Source: CAVORB01 sp963698495
GTDB lineage: Bacteria > Pseudomonadota > Gammaproteobacteria > Chromatiales > Chromatiaceae
Length of the DNA: 64,000 bases
Direction of reading: 5' to 3'
Assembly: GCA_963698495.1 (NCBI GenBank)
Contig: CAVORB010000011.1
Coordinates: 62,001 to 126,000, forward strand
In this document: positions 7,588 through 16,002 of the stretch, in pieces
Layout: each line of letters opens with the position of its first letter
How positions within the stretch are numbered: the first letter of the stretch is position 1
Position numbers and translations under genes: made by a program
Notes under the pieces: model-generated
The model's database searches: none
Told to the model about the DNA's origin: nothing
What the model saw: only the letters and a program-made list of their open reading frames with translations

Positions 7588-10500
7588 ATGAACCAAGACG
7601 AGACCCTGCCCCCTCCCGAGGGGCAGGCGCCCAAGCTTTCGGATGAGAATCTCGGCATCGCCGGGCGCACCGCCAGATTCTTCATCCGCTCCCCCCTCTC
7701 CCCTCTGTTCTATGTGGCCATGCTCCTGATGGGGCTGCTTGGCCTGGTGATGACCCCGCGCCAGGAGGATCCCCAGATCTCCGTGCCCATGATCGACATC
7801 ATGGTGCAGTACCCGGGGGCGTCCGCGCAGCAGGCGTCCAGCCTCGCCATGCAGCCGCTGGAACGCATCATGAGCGAGATCCCGGGGGTCAAGCACGTCT
7901 ATTCCGCCGCCCAGCGCAATCAGGGCATCGTTACCGTCGAGTTCGACGTGGGCGAGCAGATGGGGCCGTCGCTGGTGAAGGTGAACGACAAGATCGCCTC
8001 CAACATGGACAAGATCCCGCCAGGGGTCATGCCGCCGCTGGTCAAGACCAAGGGCATCGACGATGTTCCCATCGTCACCCTGACGCTCTGGTCGAAGGAC
8101 CTCGACAGCGACGGTCTTCCCGACGTGGACGATGGTCAGCTGCGCCTGCTCGCCCAGGACGTGCTCCAGGGGATCAAGGAGGTCAAGGACACCGGGAACG
8201 CCTTCATCGTCGGCGGACGCAGAGAGCAGGTGGCGGTGGATGTGTATCCCGAGCGCCTCTCGGGCTATCAGATCAGTCTGGATCAGGTGGCCCAGACCAT
8301 CCGTACCGCCAACGCCGAGACAACCGCAGGCGGCGTTGAGGCCAGCGGCGCGCATTTCTCGGTTACCACCGGGTCCTTCCTGCGCAGCGCCGACGAGATC
8401 AGCCGGCTGGTGGTGGGGACCCACCAGGACGTCCCGATCTATGTCTATGACGTGGCGCGGGTCACCCCCGGTCCGGAGGATGCCACGCAGCTGGTCGCCT
8501 ACTACACCGGCCCCGCCGCCGACGAAGGGTTCAAGGCGGACGGCGTGCCGGCCGTCACCATCGCTATCGCCAAGAAGGAGCTTACAAACGGCGTGACGGT
8601 CGCCAACTCCATCATCGACCGGGTGGAGGAGCTCAAGGGCGAGCGCATCCCGAACAACGTCGAGGTCAGCATCACGCGCAACTATGGCCAGACGGCGGAC
8701 GACAAGGTCACGGAGCTGATCTTCAAGCTGTTCGTCGCCACCGGTTGGGTGTTCCTGCTGGTGTGGGCCGCCTTCCGTGCCCTGCGGCCCGCAATCGTCG
8801 TGATGCTGGTCATCCCCGTTGTGCTGCTCATGACCATCTTCACCGCCTGGGTCTGGGGCTACACCATCGACCGGGTCAGCCTGTTCGCGCTGATTTTCTC
8901 CATCGGTATCCTGGTGGACGACGCCATCGTCGTCGTGGAGAACATCTACCGGCGTTGGCTCGAAGAGGGCAGGACCGACGACGAGACCGCCGTGGACGCC
9001 GTGCGCGAGGTGGGCAATCCCACGATCCTCGCGACCTTTACCGTCATCGCCGCTCTGCTGCCCATGGGCTTCGTCAGCGGCATGATGGGACCCTACATGG
9101 AGCCGATTCCCGCCTTGGGCTCGGTGGCCATGTTCATCTCCCTGTTCGCCGCCTTCGTGTTCACGCCCTATCTGGCCATCTCCAAGTGGCTGCGTCCCTC
9201 CTTGCACTACCTGGAGACGGCGGAAAAGCGCGAGCACAAGGAAGCCGAGAAGATCGAGAAGCTGTTTCGCAACATCCTGACCCCGCTCATCGAGAGCAAG
9301 CGCAAGCGGACGATTTTCCGTCTGGTGCTGTGGGGCACCTTCCTGTTCACCTGCTCGTTCTTCTACTTCAAGTGGGTGGCGGTGAAGATGCTGCCGCTGG
9401 ACAACAAGCCGGAATTCTCGGTGGTGCTCGACATGCCGGAGGGCACGGCGTTGCCCGTAACCGCGAACCTCGCTCACCGCATTGCCGAAAAGCTGCGGAA
9501 CCTGCCCGAGGTGACCGCCATCCAGGTCTATGCCGGGACCGCCAAGCCGTTCGACTTCAACGGCATGGTGAGGCATTACTACCTGCGCTCCGAGCCCTGG
9601 CAGGGTGAGGTGCAGGTTCAACTCCTGCACAAGTCGAAGCGCGACCGCACCAGCCACGACATTGCAGTTGAGGCGCGGGAGATGGTCGATAAGCTCGTCG
9701 AGGGTACGGGCGCCAAGATCGCGGTGGTCGAGATGCCGCCGGGTCCGCCCGTGCTCCAGTCCGTCGTGGCCGAGGTCCATGGCCCGACGCCCGAGATCCG
9801 CCGTCAGTTCGCGCGCGACTTGACGGCGTTCTTCGAGCAGGCGGAGAGCACCCGTGACGTCGACAACTATCTGCGTGACGCTTACGACTACTGGCGCTTC
9901 GACGTCGATACGGAAAAGGCGGTGCGGCGCGGGATCTCGGTGGACGCCATCAACCGCAACCTGGGCATGGCGCTGGGCGGTTCCAGTATCGGCGACGTCA
10001 AGAAGCGGAGCGGTCACGAGCCGGTGGAGATCGTTCTCCAGGTTCCTCTGGCCGAGCGCTCACAGATCGACAGCCTGGGGGATCTGCCGATTCAGTCCAA
10101 TGGTGGCTTCACGGTGCCCCTGCGCGAGCTTGGGCGCTTCCAACGCGTGCCCGAGGAGGACATTATCTACCGCAAGGATCTGCGGGCGGTCGAGTATGTG
10201 GTGGCAGACGTCGGGGGCCGGCTGGCCGCGCCCGTGTACGCCATGTTCCAGATCCAGGATCTCATCGACGCGTCCGACTACAAGGCCCCCGACGGCGTGG
10301 TGCCGCAAGCCCACTGGCTCGGCCCGCCGCCGAGCGACCGCCAGTCCTCTTGGGAGTGGGCTGGGGAGTGGACGGTCACCTACGAGACCTTCCGCGACAT
10401 GGGCGCGGCATTCATGGTGGCGCTGGTGCTGATCTACATCCTGGTGGTGTGGGAGTTCGGCAACTTCCGCATCCCCCTGGTGATCATGGCGCCCATTCCG

Positions 10501-11640
10501 CTGACGCTACTGGGCATCATCCCCGCCCACTTCCTGATGTTCCAGCTCGGCCTCGGGGGCGAGTTCACCGCGACCTCGATGATCGGCTGGATCGCGCTCG
10601 CCGGCATTATCGTCCGCAACTCGATACTGCTGGTGGACTTCTCCATCCATGAGGTGCAGAAGGGTGTTCCGGTGGCGGAGGCCGTGATCCGGTCGTGTAA
10701 GACCCGCACGCGCCCAATCCTGATCACCGCGCTCGCGCTGGTGGCCGGCTCGAGCGTCATCTTCACCGACCAGATCTTCCAGGGCATGGCGATCTCCCTC
10801 GCCTCCGGCGTCCTGGTCTCCACGGTGCTGACGCTGATCGTCATTCCGCTGGGCTGCGTCGCCGCCAGCAAGGACCTGTGCGAGGTGGCCGTGGCCACCG
10901 CCCCGCCGGGCGTCAGCGTACCCTGCTCGGTCGAAGAGGACGAGAAAAGGCAGAAGAAAGTGCGGGTCAAACCCGCTGGCGGCGGGCTGATCAAGGTCTG
11001 GGGTTTCGTCGTCGAGGCCGTTGTCCTCGTGTTCTACGCGGTCAGGGGCATCTTCCTGTTGCTTTTCGATCTGATCAAGAACCTGTTCAAGAAGAAGCGC
11101 GTGCCGCCACCTCCCCCTCGTCCGAGCACCTCCGGGACGGGTGGCGCCCCATCCGGCGGCGGAGGTGGAACACCCGCTCCGAGCACCGGCCCTGGCGGAG
11201 AGGTCTCAGCATCGGCGCCCGCATCCGAATCGGCCGCGAGCGCCGAGTCGGACCAGCCGCCTCCAGCTGAGGGGCAGCCAGAGACGGCGTCAAAGGAGCC
11301 TCCGCGGCAGGCGCCGAGCGCATCGGTGGCCCCGGACCGCGAGATGCAAGCCGCGTCTCCGGCTCAGCCGACGACTGCAAGAACTCCCGCCGCCGTCCCT
11401 CAGGAATCCGCGAAGCGGGTGTCATCGCCGGCGGTTGAGCCTGCGAAAGAAGGGCGGGTGGCCGTGGCGAAGGCACCCGCACCGAAACAGCGAGCTGCCA
11501 AGAAGCGCGTGGCGAAGAAGTCCAGCGCCAAGACCGCAGCGAAGTCCGGCGCGACCAGCCCTGCAATGGCGCAGAAGAAGGCGCCGCGGCGTGGCATCCG
11601 GCTCAAGGCCGATGGAGGGCGTGGACCAAGCTTCGATTGA
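7588..11640 (+). CDS. RND efflux pump with an extra hydrophobic segment and a Lys/Ala/Pro-rich C-terminal tail
   Basis: The first ~1110 residues are a complete RND transporter: N-terminal membrane helix, two large periplasmic loops and two six-helix bundles. The proton-relay aspartates are present in GILVDDAIVVVENIYRR and the equivalent C-terminal helix reads WIALAGIIVRNSILLVDFS. The substrate class (drug-type or metal-type) cannot be told from sequence. RND pumps are usually about 1030-1060 residues; this one has 1350. After helix 12 there is another hydrophobic stretch (about residues 1135-1166), then a low-complexity tail rich in Pro, Ala, Ser and Glu that ends in a basic region (KKRVAKKSSAKTAAKSG) like histone H1 or AlgP tails. 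The reading frame is open throughout, so the tail is a real fusion rather than readthrough after a stop. Confidence 0.9.
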   Translation: MNQDETLPPPEGQAPKLSDENLGIAGRTARFFIRSPLSPLFYVAMLLMGLLGLVMTPRQEDPQISVPMIDIMVQYPGASAQQASSLAMQPLERIMSEIPGVKHVYSAAQRNQGIVTVEFDVGEQMGPSLVKVNDKIASNMDKIPPGVMPPLVKTKGIDDVPIVTLTLWSKDLDSDGLPDVDDGQLRLLAQDVLQGIKEVKDTGNAFIVGGRREQVAVDVYPERLSGYQISLDQVAQTIRTANAETTAGGVEASGAHFSVTTGSFLRSADEISRLVVGTHQDVPIYVYDVARVTPGPEDATQLVAYYTGPAADEGFKADGVPAVTIAIAKKELTNGVTVANSIIDRVEELKGERIPNNVEVSITRNYGQTADDKVTELIFKLFVATGWVFLLVWAAFRALRPAIVVMLVIPVVLLMTIFTAWVWGYTIDRVSLFALIFSIGILVDDAIVVVENIYRRWLEEGRTDDETAVDAVREVGNPTILATFTVIAALLPMGFVSGMMGPYMEPIPALGSVAMFISLFAAFVFTPYLAISKWLRPSLHYLETAEKREHKEAEKIEKLFRNILTPLIESKRKRTIFRLVLWGTFLFTCSFFYFKWVAVKMLPLDNKPEFSVVLDMPEGTALPVTANLAHRIAEKLRNLPEVTAIQVYAGTAKPFDFNGMVRHYYLRSEPWQGEVQVQLLHKSKRDRTSHDIAVEAREMVDKLVEGTGAKIAVVEMPPGPPVLQSVVAEVHGPTPEIRRQFARDLTAFFEQAESTRDVDNYLRDAYDYWRFDVDTEKAVRRGISVDAINRNLGMALGGSSIGDVKKRSGHEPVEIVLQVPLAERSQIDSLGDLPIQSNGGFTVPLRELGRFQRVPEEDIIYRKDLRAVEYVVADVGGRLAAPVYAMFQIQDLIDASDYKAPDGVVPQAHWLGPPPSDRQSSWEWAGEWTVTYETFRDMGAAFMVALVLIYILVVWEFGNFRIPLVIMAPIPLTLLGIIPAHFLMFQLGLGGEFTATSMIGWIALAGIIVRNSILLVDFSIHEVQKGVPVAEAVIRSCKTRTRPILITALALVAGSSVIFTDQIFQGMAISLASGVLVSTVLTLIVIPLGCVAASKDLCEVAVATAPPGVSVPCSVEEDEKRQKKVRVKPAGGGLIKVWGFVVEAVVLVFYAVRGIFLLLFDLIKNLFKKKRVPPPPPRPSTSGTGGAPSGGGGGTPAPSTGPGGEVSASAPASESAASAESDQPPPAEGQPETASKEPPRQAPSASVAPDREMQAASPAQPTTARTPAAVPQESAKRVSSPAVEPAKEGRVAVAKAPAPKQRAAKKRVAKKSSAKTAAKSGATSPAMAQKKAPRRGIRLKADGGRGPSFD

Positions 11641-11795
11641 CGGCAGGGGGCGGATGTGCGTCGATACCGGGGCAGATTCGCCAATCATGGATAGGTGCGG
11701 CGGCGTGGGTGATGCGGCGTCAGCGGAGCGGCAAACCCGAGAGTTCGCCGCCGATCTGAGCACCGGATTGCCAGACGCGGCACTACGACATATTT

Positions 11796-12458
11796 ATGAA
11801 ACTTACGTCATTGTCCCCCTGCGCCGCACTCGTTGCGCTCGTCGCCGTCGTGCCGAACGCCGAGTCCCGCCAGGATACGGCTTACGGTTCCGCCGTCCCG
11901 GAGTATCTCTACCAGGACGGTGCTGGCGTACAGGCTCCCTACGGCGTGCCATACGGCAGGCCGGACGGATACGGTGGAACGAGCGGATACTTCGACGATC
12001 GGATCGGCGGGGCCTTGGAATCCCAGGGACCTGGGGGGTACCGGGATCTTCCCCCGCGGGGCGACTACCCCGAATACGGGATGCCCTGGGATGAAGGGCC
12101 TGCGGTATTTCCGCACTATCGCCGCGAAGGAGAAGACATCGGCGCGCGTCCGCGCCCATCGGGATATCGGCCGCCTGCGGTTGGCTTCCAGGAACGCGCG
12201 CCAGCGCCATCGCCCGCGTATCGTTTTCGCGGCGAAGAGCAGCTCGGTCCGGCGGGGGTCCCCTGGCGCGGCGGATACCATTTTCGGCCCCTGTCGGAGC
12301 AGGAGCTTGAGCGCGGCGGCTACGCGGGCGGCTGGCGGTCGGTAGCGCCCGACCCGGTCAGCGTCGAGGAGCGACCGCCACCCGGGCTGCCGGCCGACGA
12401 GGCCTTCGGTTACGAGCCGGAAAGCTGGTTTCGCCGTTATTACGGAGACCGCCCGTGA
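11796..12458 (+). CDS. Secreted Gly/Tyr/Pro-rich low-complexity protein
   Basis: This 220-residue protein has a signal peptide (MKLTSLSPCAALVALVAVVPNAES) and a mature part rich in Gly, Tyr, Pro, Arg and Glu, with motifs such as APYGVPYGRPDGYGG, GYRPPAVGF and WFRRYYGD. I recognise no catalytic domain. The composition recalls sulfur globule envelope proteins, but it is longer, more charged and less regular than the two better candidates near 56.0 and 59.0 kb. It is probably a structural or surface protein outside the cytoplasm. The start is the ATG at 11796 after an AT-rich patch (catatttatg). Confidence 0.6.
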   Translation: MKLTSLSPCAALVALVAVVPNAESRQDTAYGSAVPEYLYQDGAGVQAPYGVPYGRPDGYGGTSGYFDDRIGGALESQGPGGYRDLPPRGDYPEYGMPWDEGPAVFPHYRREGEDIGARPRPSGYRPPAVGFQERAPAPSPAYRFRGEEQLGPAGVPWRGGYHFRPLSEQELERGGYAGGWRSVAPDPVSVEERPPPGLPADEAFGYEPESWFRRYYGDRP

Positions 12459-12614
12459 TAAATGGGGTGGCGGCGAGACGTGGTTCCGGCCGTTTCGATA
12501 CAATCCGCCGTCAAAACCGCGCTCGACCGGCAAACCGAATCTGGTCGACGATGGATCGGACCCTCTGGTCTGCGGAAGGAGACGACTTGTGAGCTTCAGT
12601 GTGTGGGAGGATGC

Positions 12615-13427
12615 ATGCAAATGAGAAAGAAATGGTCTTCGAGCCTGGCGTCGTTGGTCCTGGCTGTCATCGGCATGAGTTCCGCCGAGGCAGAGCTTGC
12701 GGGGCAGGAGTTTTCTGCGGAGATGGTCCAGCGTGGACCCGAGGGACAGATGTCCTCGGGAAAGATGTACGTGGGCGATGGACGGATGCGATCGGAAATG
12801 GTTCATCAGGGTCAGCAAGTGGTCCGTATCACCGACGAGACGCGGGGCGTCGAGTGGGTGCTGTTCCCGGAACAGAAGAAGTACATGGAGCGCCAACTCG
12901 CCGGTCCCGGCGGTCCGCAGCCGGGAATGATGCAGTCCGCTTCCGAGGACCCGTGCGCGGGGGCGCCCGGTCTCACCTGCCGCAAGCTGGGTGAGGAGAC
13001 GGTGAGCGGTCGCACCGCGGTCAAGTGGGAGATCGTCGCCGCGCATCAGGGGCAAACCGTGAAGACCACCCAGTGGATCGACAAGGAGCGAGGCGTGCCG
13101 CTGCGCCAGGAGCTGCCAAACGATCAGACCACCGAGCTCAAGCTTGTGGGCGAAGAAACGCTCAACGGGCGTCCGGTCGAGAAATGGGAAATGGTTGCGA
13201 CTATGCCGGGCCAGCAGCCGACACGCACCTTCCAGTGGTTCGATCCGGAGCTCGAGCTCGCAGTGCGGCAGGAGTTCCCCGGTGGCTTCGTCAGCGAGCT
13301 CAAGGAGCTCAATGTGGGCAAGCAGCCCGACCATCTATTCACCATTCCCGCCGGATACGAGCGAATCTCTGCTCCTCAGGGGATGCCTGGCGGGCCCGGG
13401 GGCGGCGGAATGCCGGGGACCAAGTAA
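12615..13427 (+). CDS. Secreted protein with an internal duplication, function unknown
   Basis: The frame is open from 12462, but the likely start is the ATG at 12615 or 12621: GGGAGG lies just upstream and MRKKWSSSLASLVLAVIGMSSAEA is a clear signal peptide. The mature protein resembles DUF4412- or LolA-like beta-rich periplasmic proteins (SSGKMYVGDGRMRSEM). The second half holds two copies of a unit of about 55 residues: GEETVSGRTAVKWEIVAA...TTQWIDKERGVPLRQELP and GEETLNGRPVEKWEMVAT...TFQWFDPELELAVRQEFP. The C-terminus is Gly/Pro-rich. No binding partner or enzymatic motif is evident; exported beta-sheet protein is as far as the sequence goes. Confidence 0.65.
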   Translation: MQMRKKWSSSLASLVLAVIGMSSAEAELAGQEFSAEMVQRGPEGQMSSGKMYVGDGRMRSEMVHQGQQVVRITDETRGVEWVLFPEQKKYMERQLAGPGGPQPGMMQSASEDPCAGAPGLTCRKLGEETVSGRTAVKWEIVAAHQGQTVKTTQWIDKERGVPLRQELPNDQTTELKLVGEETLNGRPVEKWEMVATMPGQQPTRTFQWFDPELELAVRQEFPGGFVSELKELNVGKQPDHLFTIPAGYERISAPQGMPGGPGGGGMPGTK

Positions 13428-13582
13428 GGACCTTCGGCACTGCGCGCCGATTTGTCCTGGGGGCTTGGTAACATTGGCCGGAAGGACTCTCGGCAAGCGC
13501 CCGGTGGCGTGGGTTCGGATCGACGTGGGTTTCAAGGCGTTCCCCGGGCCGCGCCACTGATTTCAGCTTTCCTGGATAGCCA

Positions 13583-14215
13583 ATGATTACCATAATCGGA
13601 AGTCTGAAAGGGGGATCGGGCAAGAGCACCGTCACCTTCAACCTGGCGGTCTGGCTCGCGATGGCGGACGTCAATGTCCAGCTGGTCGACGCCGATCCGC
13701 AGGCTACACTGACGGATGTCGTGGACGTGCGGTTGGAGGAGGGCTTCGATCCGCCGTTGCGGGTGGACGACAAATCCGGGCTGACCCGCGAGCACTTCAA
13801 CGCGGCGGACGAGACCCTGATCGATGTCGGAACCTCAGACATGGACTCCATGCGCCGGGCCCTGCAGGTGTGCGACCGCGTCGTCGTGCCCGTGCCCCCA
13901 TCCCAGGCGGACATCTGGTCCACGCAGCGTTACATTCACCTGGTGGAGTCGACGCAGCGGGAGCGCCCTCCCGAGATCCTGGGATTCATCAACCGTGGGG
14001 ATACGCATCACGCGGTGCGAGAGACGAACGAGGCCGCCGCGGCTCTGGTTTCCCTGCCTGGCATCAAGTTCATCAAGCCGCGCCTGTCGCAGCGCACGGT
14101 ATTTCGCCGCTCCTTCAGCGAGGGCCTTGCGGTGTTCGAACTGGATCCGCGTGGCAAGGGGTCGCGTGAGTTCTTTTCTCTGGCCGCGGCGCTCTACCCT
14201 ACGCTCGTGAGCTGA
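13583..14215 (+). CDS. Orphan ParA/MinD-family ATPase
   Basis: This 210-residue P-loop ATPase carries the deviant Walker A motif KGGSGKST at residues 9-16, with the signature lysine of the ParA/MinD class, and the DADPQATLT motif. Proteins of this class form dynamic gradients on DNA or membrane to position cargo. No ParB gene is adjacent, so a chromosome-partition role is unlikely; a cargo-positioning role is more plausible. The following gene, after a 139 bp gap, encodes a membrane protein with a coiled-coil-like region that could be a partner, but that is inference. Confidence 0.8.
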   Translation: MITIIGSLKGGSGKSTVTFNLAVWLAMADVNVQLVDADPQATLTDVVDVRLEEGFDPPLRVDDKSGLTREHFNAADETLIDVGTSDMDSMRRALQVCDRVVVPVPPSQADIWSTQRYIHLVESTQRERPPEILGFINRGDTHHAVRETNEAAAALVSLPGIKFIKPRLSQRTVFRRSFSEGLAVFELDPRGKGSREFFSLAAALYPTLVS

Positions 14216-14278
14216 GACCCGTGGATTGCCTGGCTTTAGCCCCGGCAGTACGACTGGTCGGTGGTACTTAATAATAAA

Positions 14279-14304
14279 ATAAACTTGTGTATGACTAAGT
14301 TTAT
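14279..14304. promoter_or_regulatory. Perfect inverted repeat in an AT-rich island, operator candidate
   Basis: ATAAACTT (14279-14286) and AAGTTTAT (14297-14304) form a perfect 8-bp inverted repeat with a 10-bp spacer, so the half-site centres are 18 bp apart. It lies in an AT-rich patch (about 14265-14330) some 50 bp upstream of the membrane coiled-coil gene. The absence of a T-run and the spacing suggest a protein-binding site rather than a terminator. Confidence 0.4.
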
Positions 14305-14354
14305 GTTAAGCTTCCAATATTTCCTCGCGCTCTGATCGCGGCGGTCCCCAAGTC

Positions 14355-14882
14355 ATGGCGGAAAACGACAACCAATCCCAGGGTGTCAGCGCGACGCCCC
14401 CCACGCGCGCGCCGGGCGGCGAGCAGGACCCCAGCGCCCAGCTCAACGCCTATGCGATCGATCGCCTGTCGCAGGCGTTCGAGACCAGTGCCAAGCGTTG
14501 GGAGCTGATCGTCTACCCCTCCTTGTTCGCCTTCATCATCCTCGCGGCCTACGGGTTTTATCTGGTCTTCAGCCTCGCCAAGGACGTGCATTACCTGGCC
14601 ATCAGCGTCGATTCGAACATGACCGTGCTAGCGAGCAATATGCAGTCGATCTCGGACAACGTCGGTCAGCTGAGCAATAACGTCCGCACCATGGCCGTCA
14701 GCGTTGAGTCCATCTCGCGCGATGTCAGTACCCTGGAACCCATGTTGACCAGCATGGAAACCATGGACCAGGCCATTCGCTCAATGACCATGTCCACCGC
14801 AAACATGCGCGACGACATGTCGGTCATGAACCGCAGCATCAGTCGGCCCATGACCTTCGTGAACTGGTTCATGCCCTGGTAG
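14355..14882 (+). CDS. Single-pass membrane protein with a coiled-coil-like region
   Basis: The 175-residue protein has a soluble N-terminal part (to about residue 50), one membrane helix (YPSLFAFIILAAYGFYLVFSL) and a long, regularly spaced helical region rich in Ser, Met and Asn (SNMQSISDNVGQLSNNV and similar). The heptad-like spacing resembles the signalling helices of chemoreceptors, but no HAMP or methyl-accepting hairpin is present. It lies between the ParA-type ATPase and the nucleotidase. I do not recognise a family with certainty. Confidence 0.6.
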   Translation: MAENDNQSQGVSATPPTRAPGGEQDPSAQLNAYAIDRLSQAFETSAKRWELIVYPSLFAFIILAAYGFYLVFSLAKDVHYLAISVDSNMTVLASNMQSISDNVGQLSNNVRTMAVSVESISRDVSTLEPMLTSMETMDQAIRSMTMSTANMRDDMSVMNRSISRPMTFVNWFMPW

Positions 14883-15031
14883 GGCTCGCGCGCGGATGCC
14901 GCAGCCGAGCCGTCAACTGCCCTCCATTCGCTCTCGCCGGAATCGGGTGTTCCCGACGCAGCCATCGCAGATGATCGGGTCCCTCTCGGGAATGGTCTCC
15001 GGTCGGACGGGAGAGGTCGTGATCGCCGTCC

Positions 15032-15946
15032 ATGACCGCCGCTAATACGCCAGTCCGTCTGGTGGTGGCGATCTCGTCGCGGGCCCTGTTCGACCTCAGC
15101 GAGTCGCATCGCGTGTTCGAGACCGCGGGCGTCGAGGCCTATTGCCGCTACCAGCGCGATCATGAGGAGGACTTACTGGCGCCCGGCGTCGCCTTTGCCT
15201 CGGCGAAGAAGCTCCTGGCGTTGAACGAGCGTCTCGGCGAGCGCGGGCGCGTGGAGCTGATTCTCCTATCGCGCAACAGCTCGGACACGGGGCTGCGCGT
15301 GTTCAACTCGATCCGGCATTACGGGCTCGACATCAGTCGTGCCGCCTTCGCCGGCGGCGCTAGCCCCTACCGCTACGTCGCCGCCTTCGGCGCGCACCTG
15401 TTCCTTTCCGCCGACCCGAGCGACGTCCGCATGGCGCTTCAGGCGGGCTGCGCCGCGGCGACCATTCTCCCGCTGCAATCCGGCGCGGCCGAGGCCGAGG
15501 ATCAACAGGCGCTTCGCATCGCCTTTGACGGGGATGCGGTCGTTTTCTCCGATGAGGCGGAGCGGATTTACCGCAGCCAGGGGCTCGAGGTGTTCAATGC
15601 GCGGGAGGCGGCGGCTGCCAGAGAGCCCCTCGGCGGCGGGCCGTTCAAGGGGTTCCTGGCGGCCATCCATCAGATCCAGGGCCTGTTTCCCGCCGAGGAT
15701 GCACCCTTACGGACGGCGCTGATCACCGCCCGGGGGGCGCCCTCCCACGAACGGGTCATCCGCACGCTGCGCGCATGGGGAATCCGCATCGACGAGGCCC
15801 TGTTCCTCGGTGGGCTGGACAAGGGCCCATTCCTGCAGGCCTTCGATGCTGACATCTTCTTCGATGACCAGGAGGTTCACTGCGATTCTGCCCGCGCCCT
15901 GGTGGCTACGGGGCATGTCCCGCACGGAATCGCCAACAACGGGTAG
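15032..15946 (+). CDS. Cytosolic 5'-nucleotidase (NT5C1-like family)
   Basis: This 304-residue protein matches the family of cytosolic 5'-nucleotidases related to animal NT5C1, which remove the phosphate from nucleoside monophosphates. Visible features are VVAISSRALFDLSESHRVFE near the N-terminus, a central LLSRNSSDTGLRVFNSIRHYGL, AFAGGASPYRY, and a C-terminal DADIFFDDQEVHCDSA that supplies acidic metal ligands. It has no signal peptide, so it should act in the cytoplasm, in nucleotide salvage or pool control. The start lies about 150 bp after the coiled-coil gene, so it may have its own promoter. Confidence 0.75.
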   Translation: MTAANTPVRLVVAISSRALFDLSESHRVFETAGVEAYCRYQRDHEEDLLAPGVAFASAKKLLALNERLGERGRVELILLSRNSSDTGLRVFNSIRHYGLDISRAAFAGGASPYRYVAAFGAHLFLSADPSDVRMALQAGCAAATILPLQSGAAEAEDQQALRIAFDGDAVVFSDEAERIYRSQGLEVFNAREAAAAREPLGGGPFKGFLAAIHQIQGLFPAEDAPLRTALITARGAPSHERVIRTLRAWGIRIDEALFLGGLDKGPFLQAFDADIFFDDQEVHCDSARALVATGHVPHGIANNG

Positions 15947-16002
15947 GCGCGTCATCCGCTCAGAGGGGCCAGCCCGTGGGGCCGGCCCACAACCCGGTTA
16001 TG

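Noticed and set aside
7408..10017. Long minus-strand open frame (869 codons) opposite the RND pump gene
   Set aside because: It is antisense to a clear transporter, is very rich in His, Asp and Gly as expected for the mirror of GC-rich codons, and has no recognisable domain or ribosome-binding site.
13548..13600. Possible further copy of the dispersed repeat at the start of the ParA gene
   Set aside because: Only part of the GGCCATCCTGGCCAA block matches (GGCTATCCAGGAAAG), the hairpin is missing, and the stretch overlaps coding sequence.
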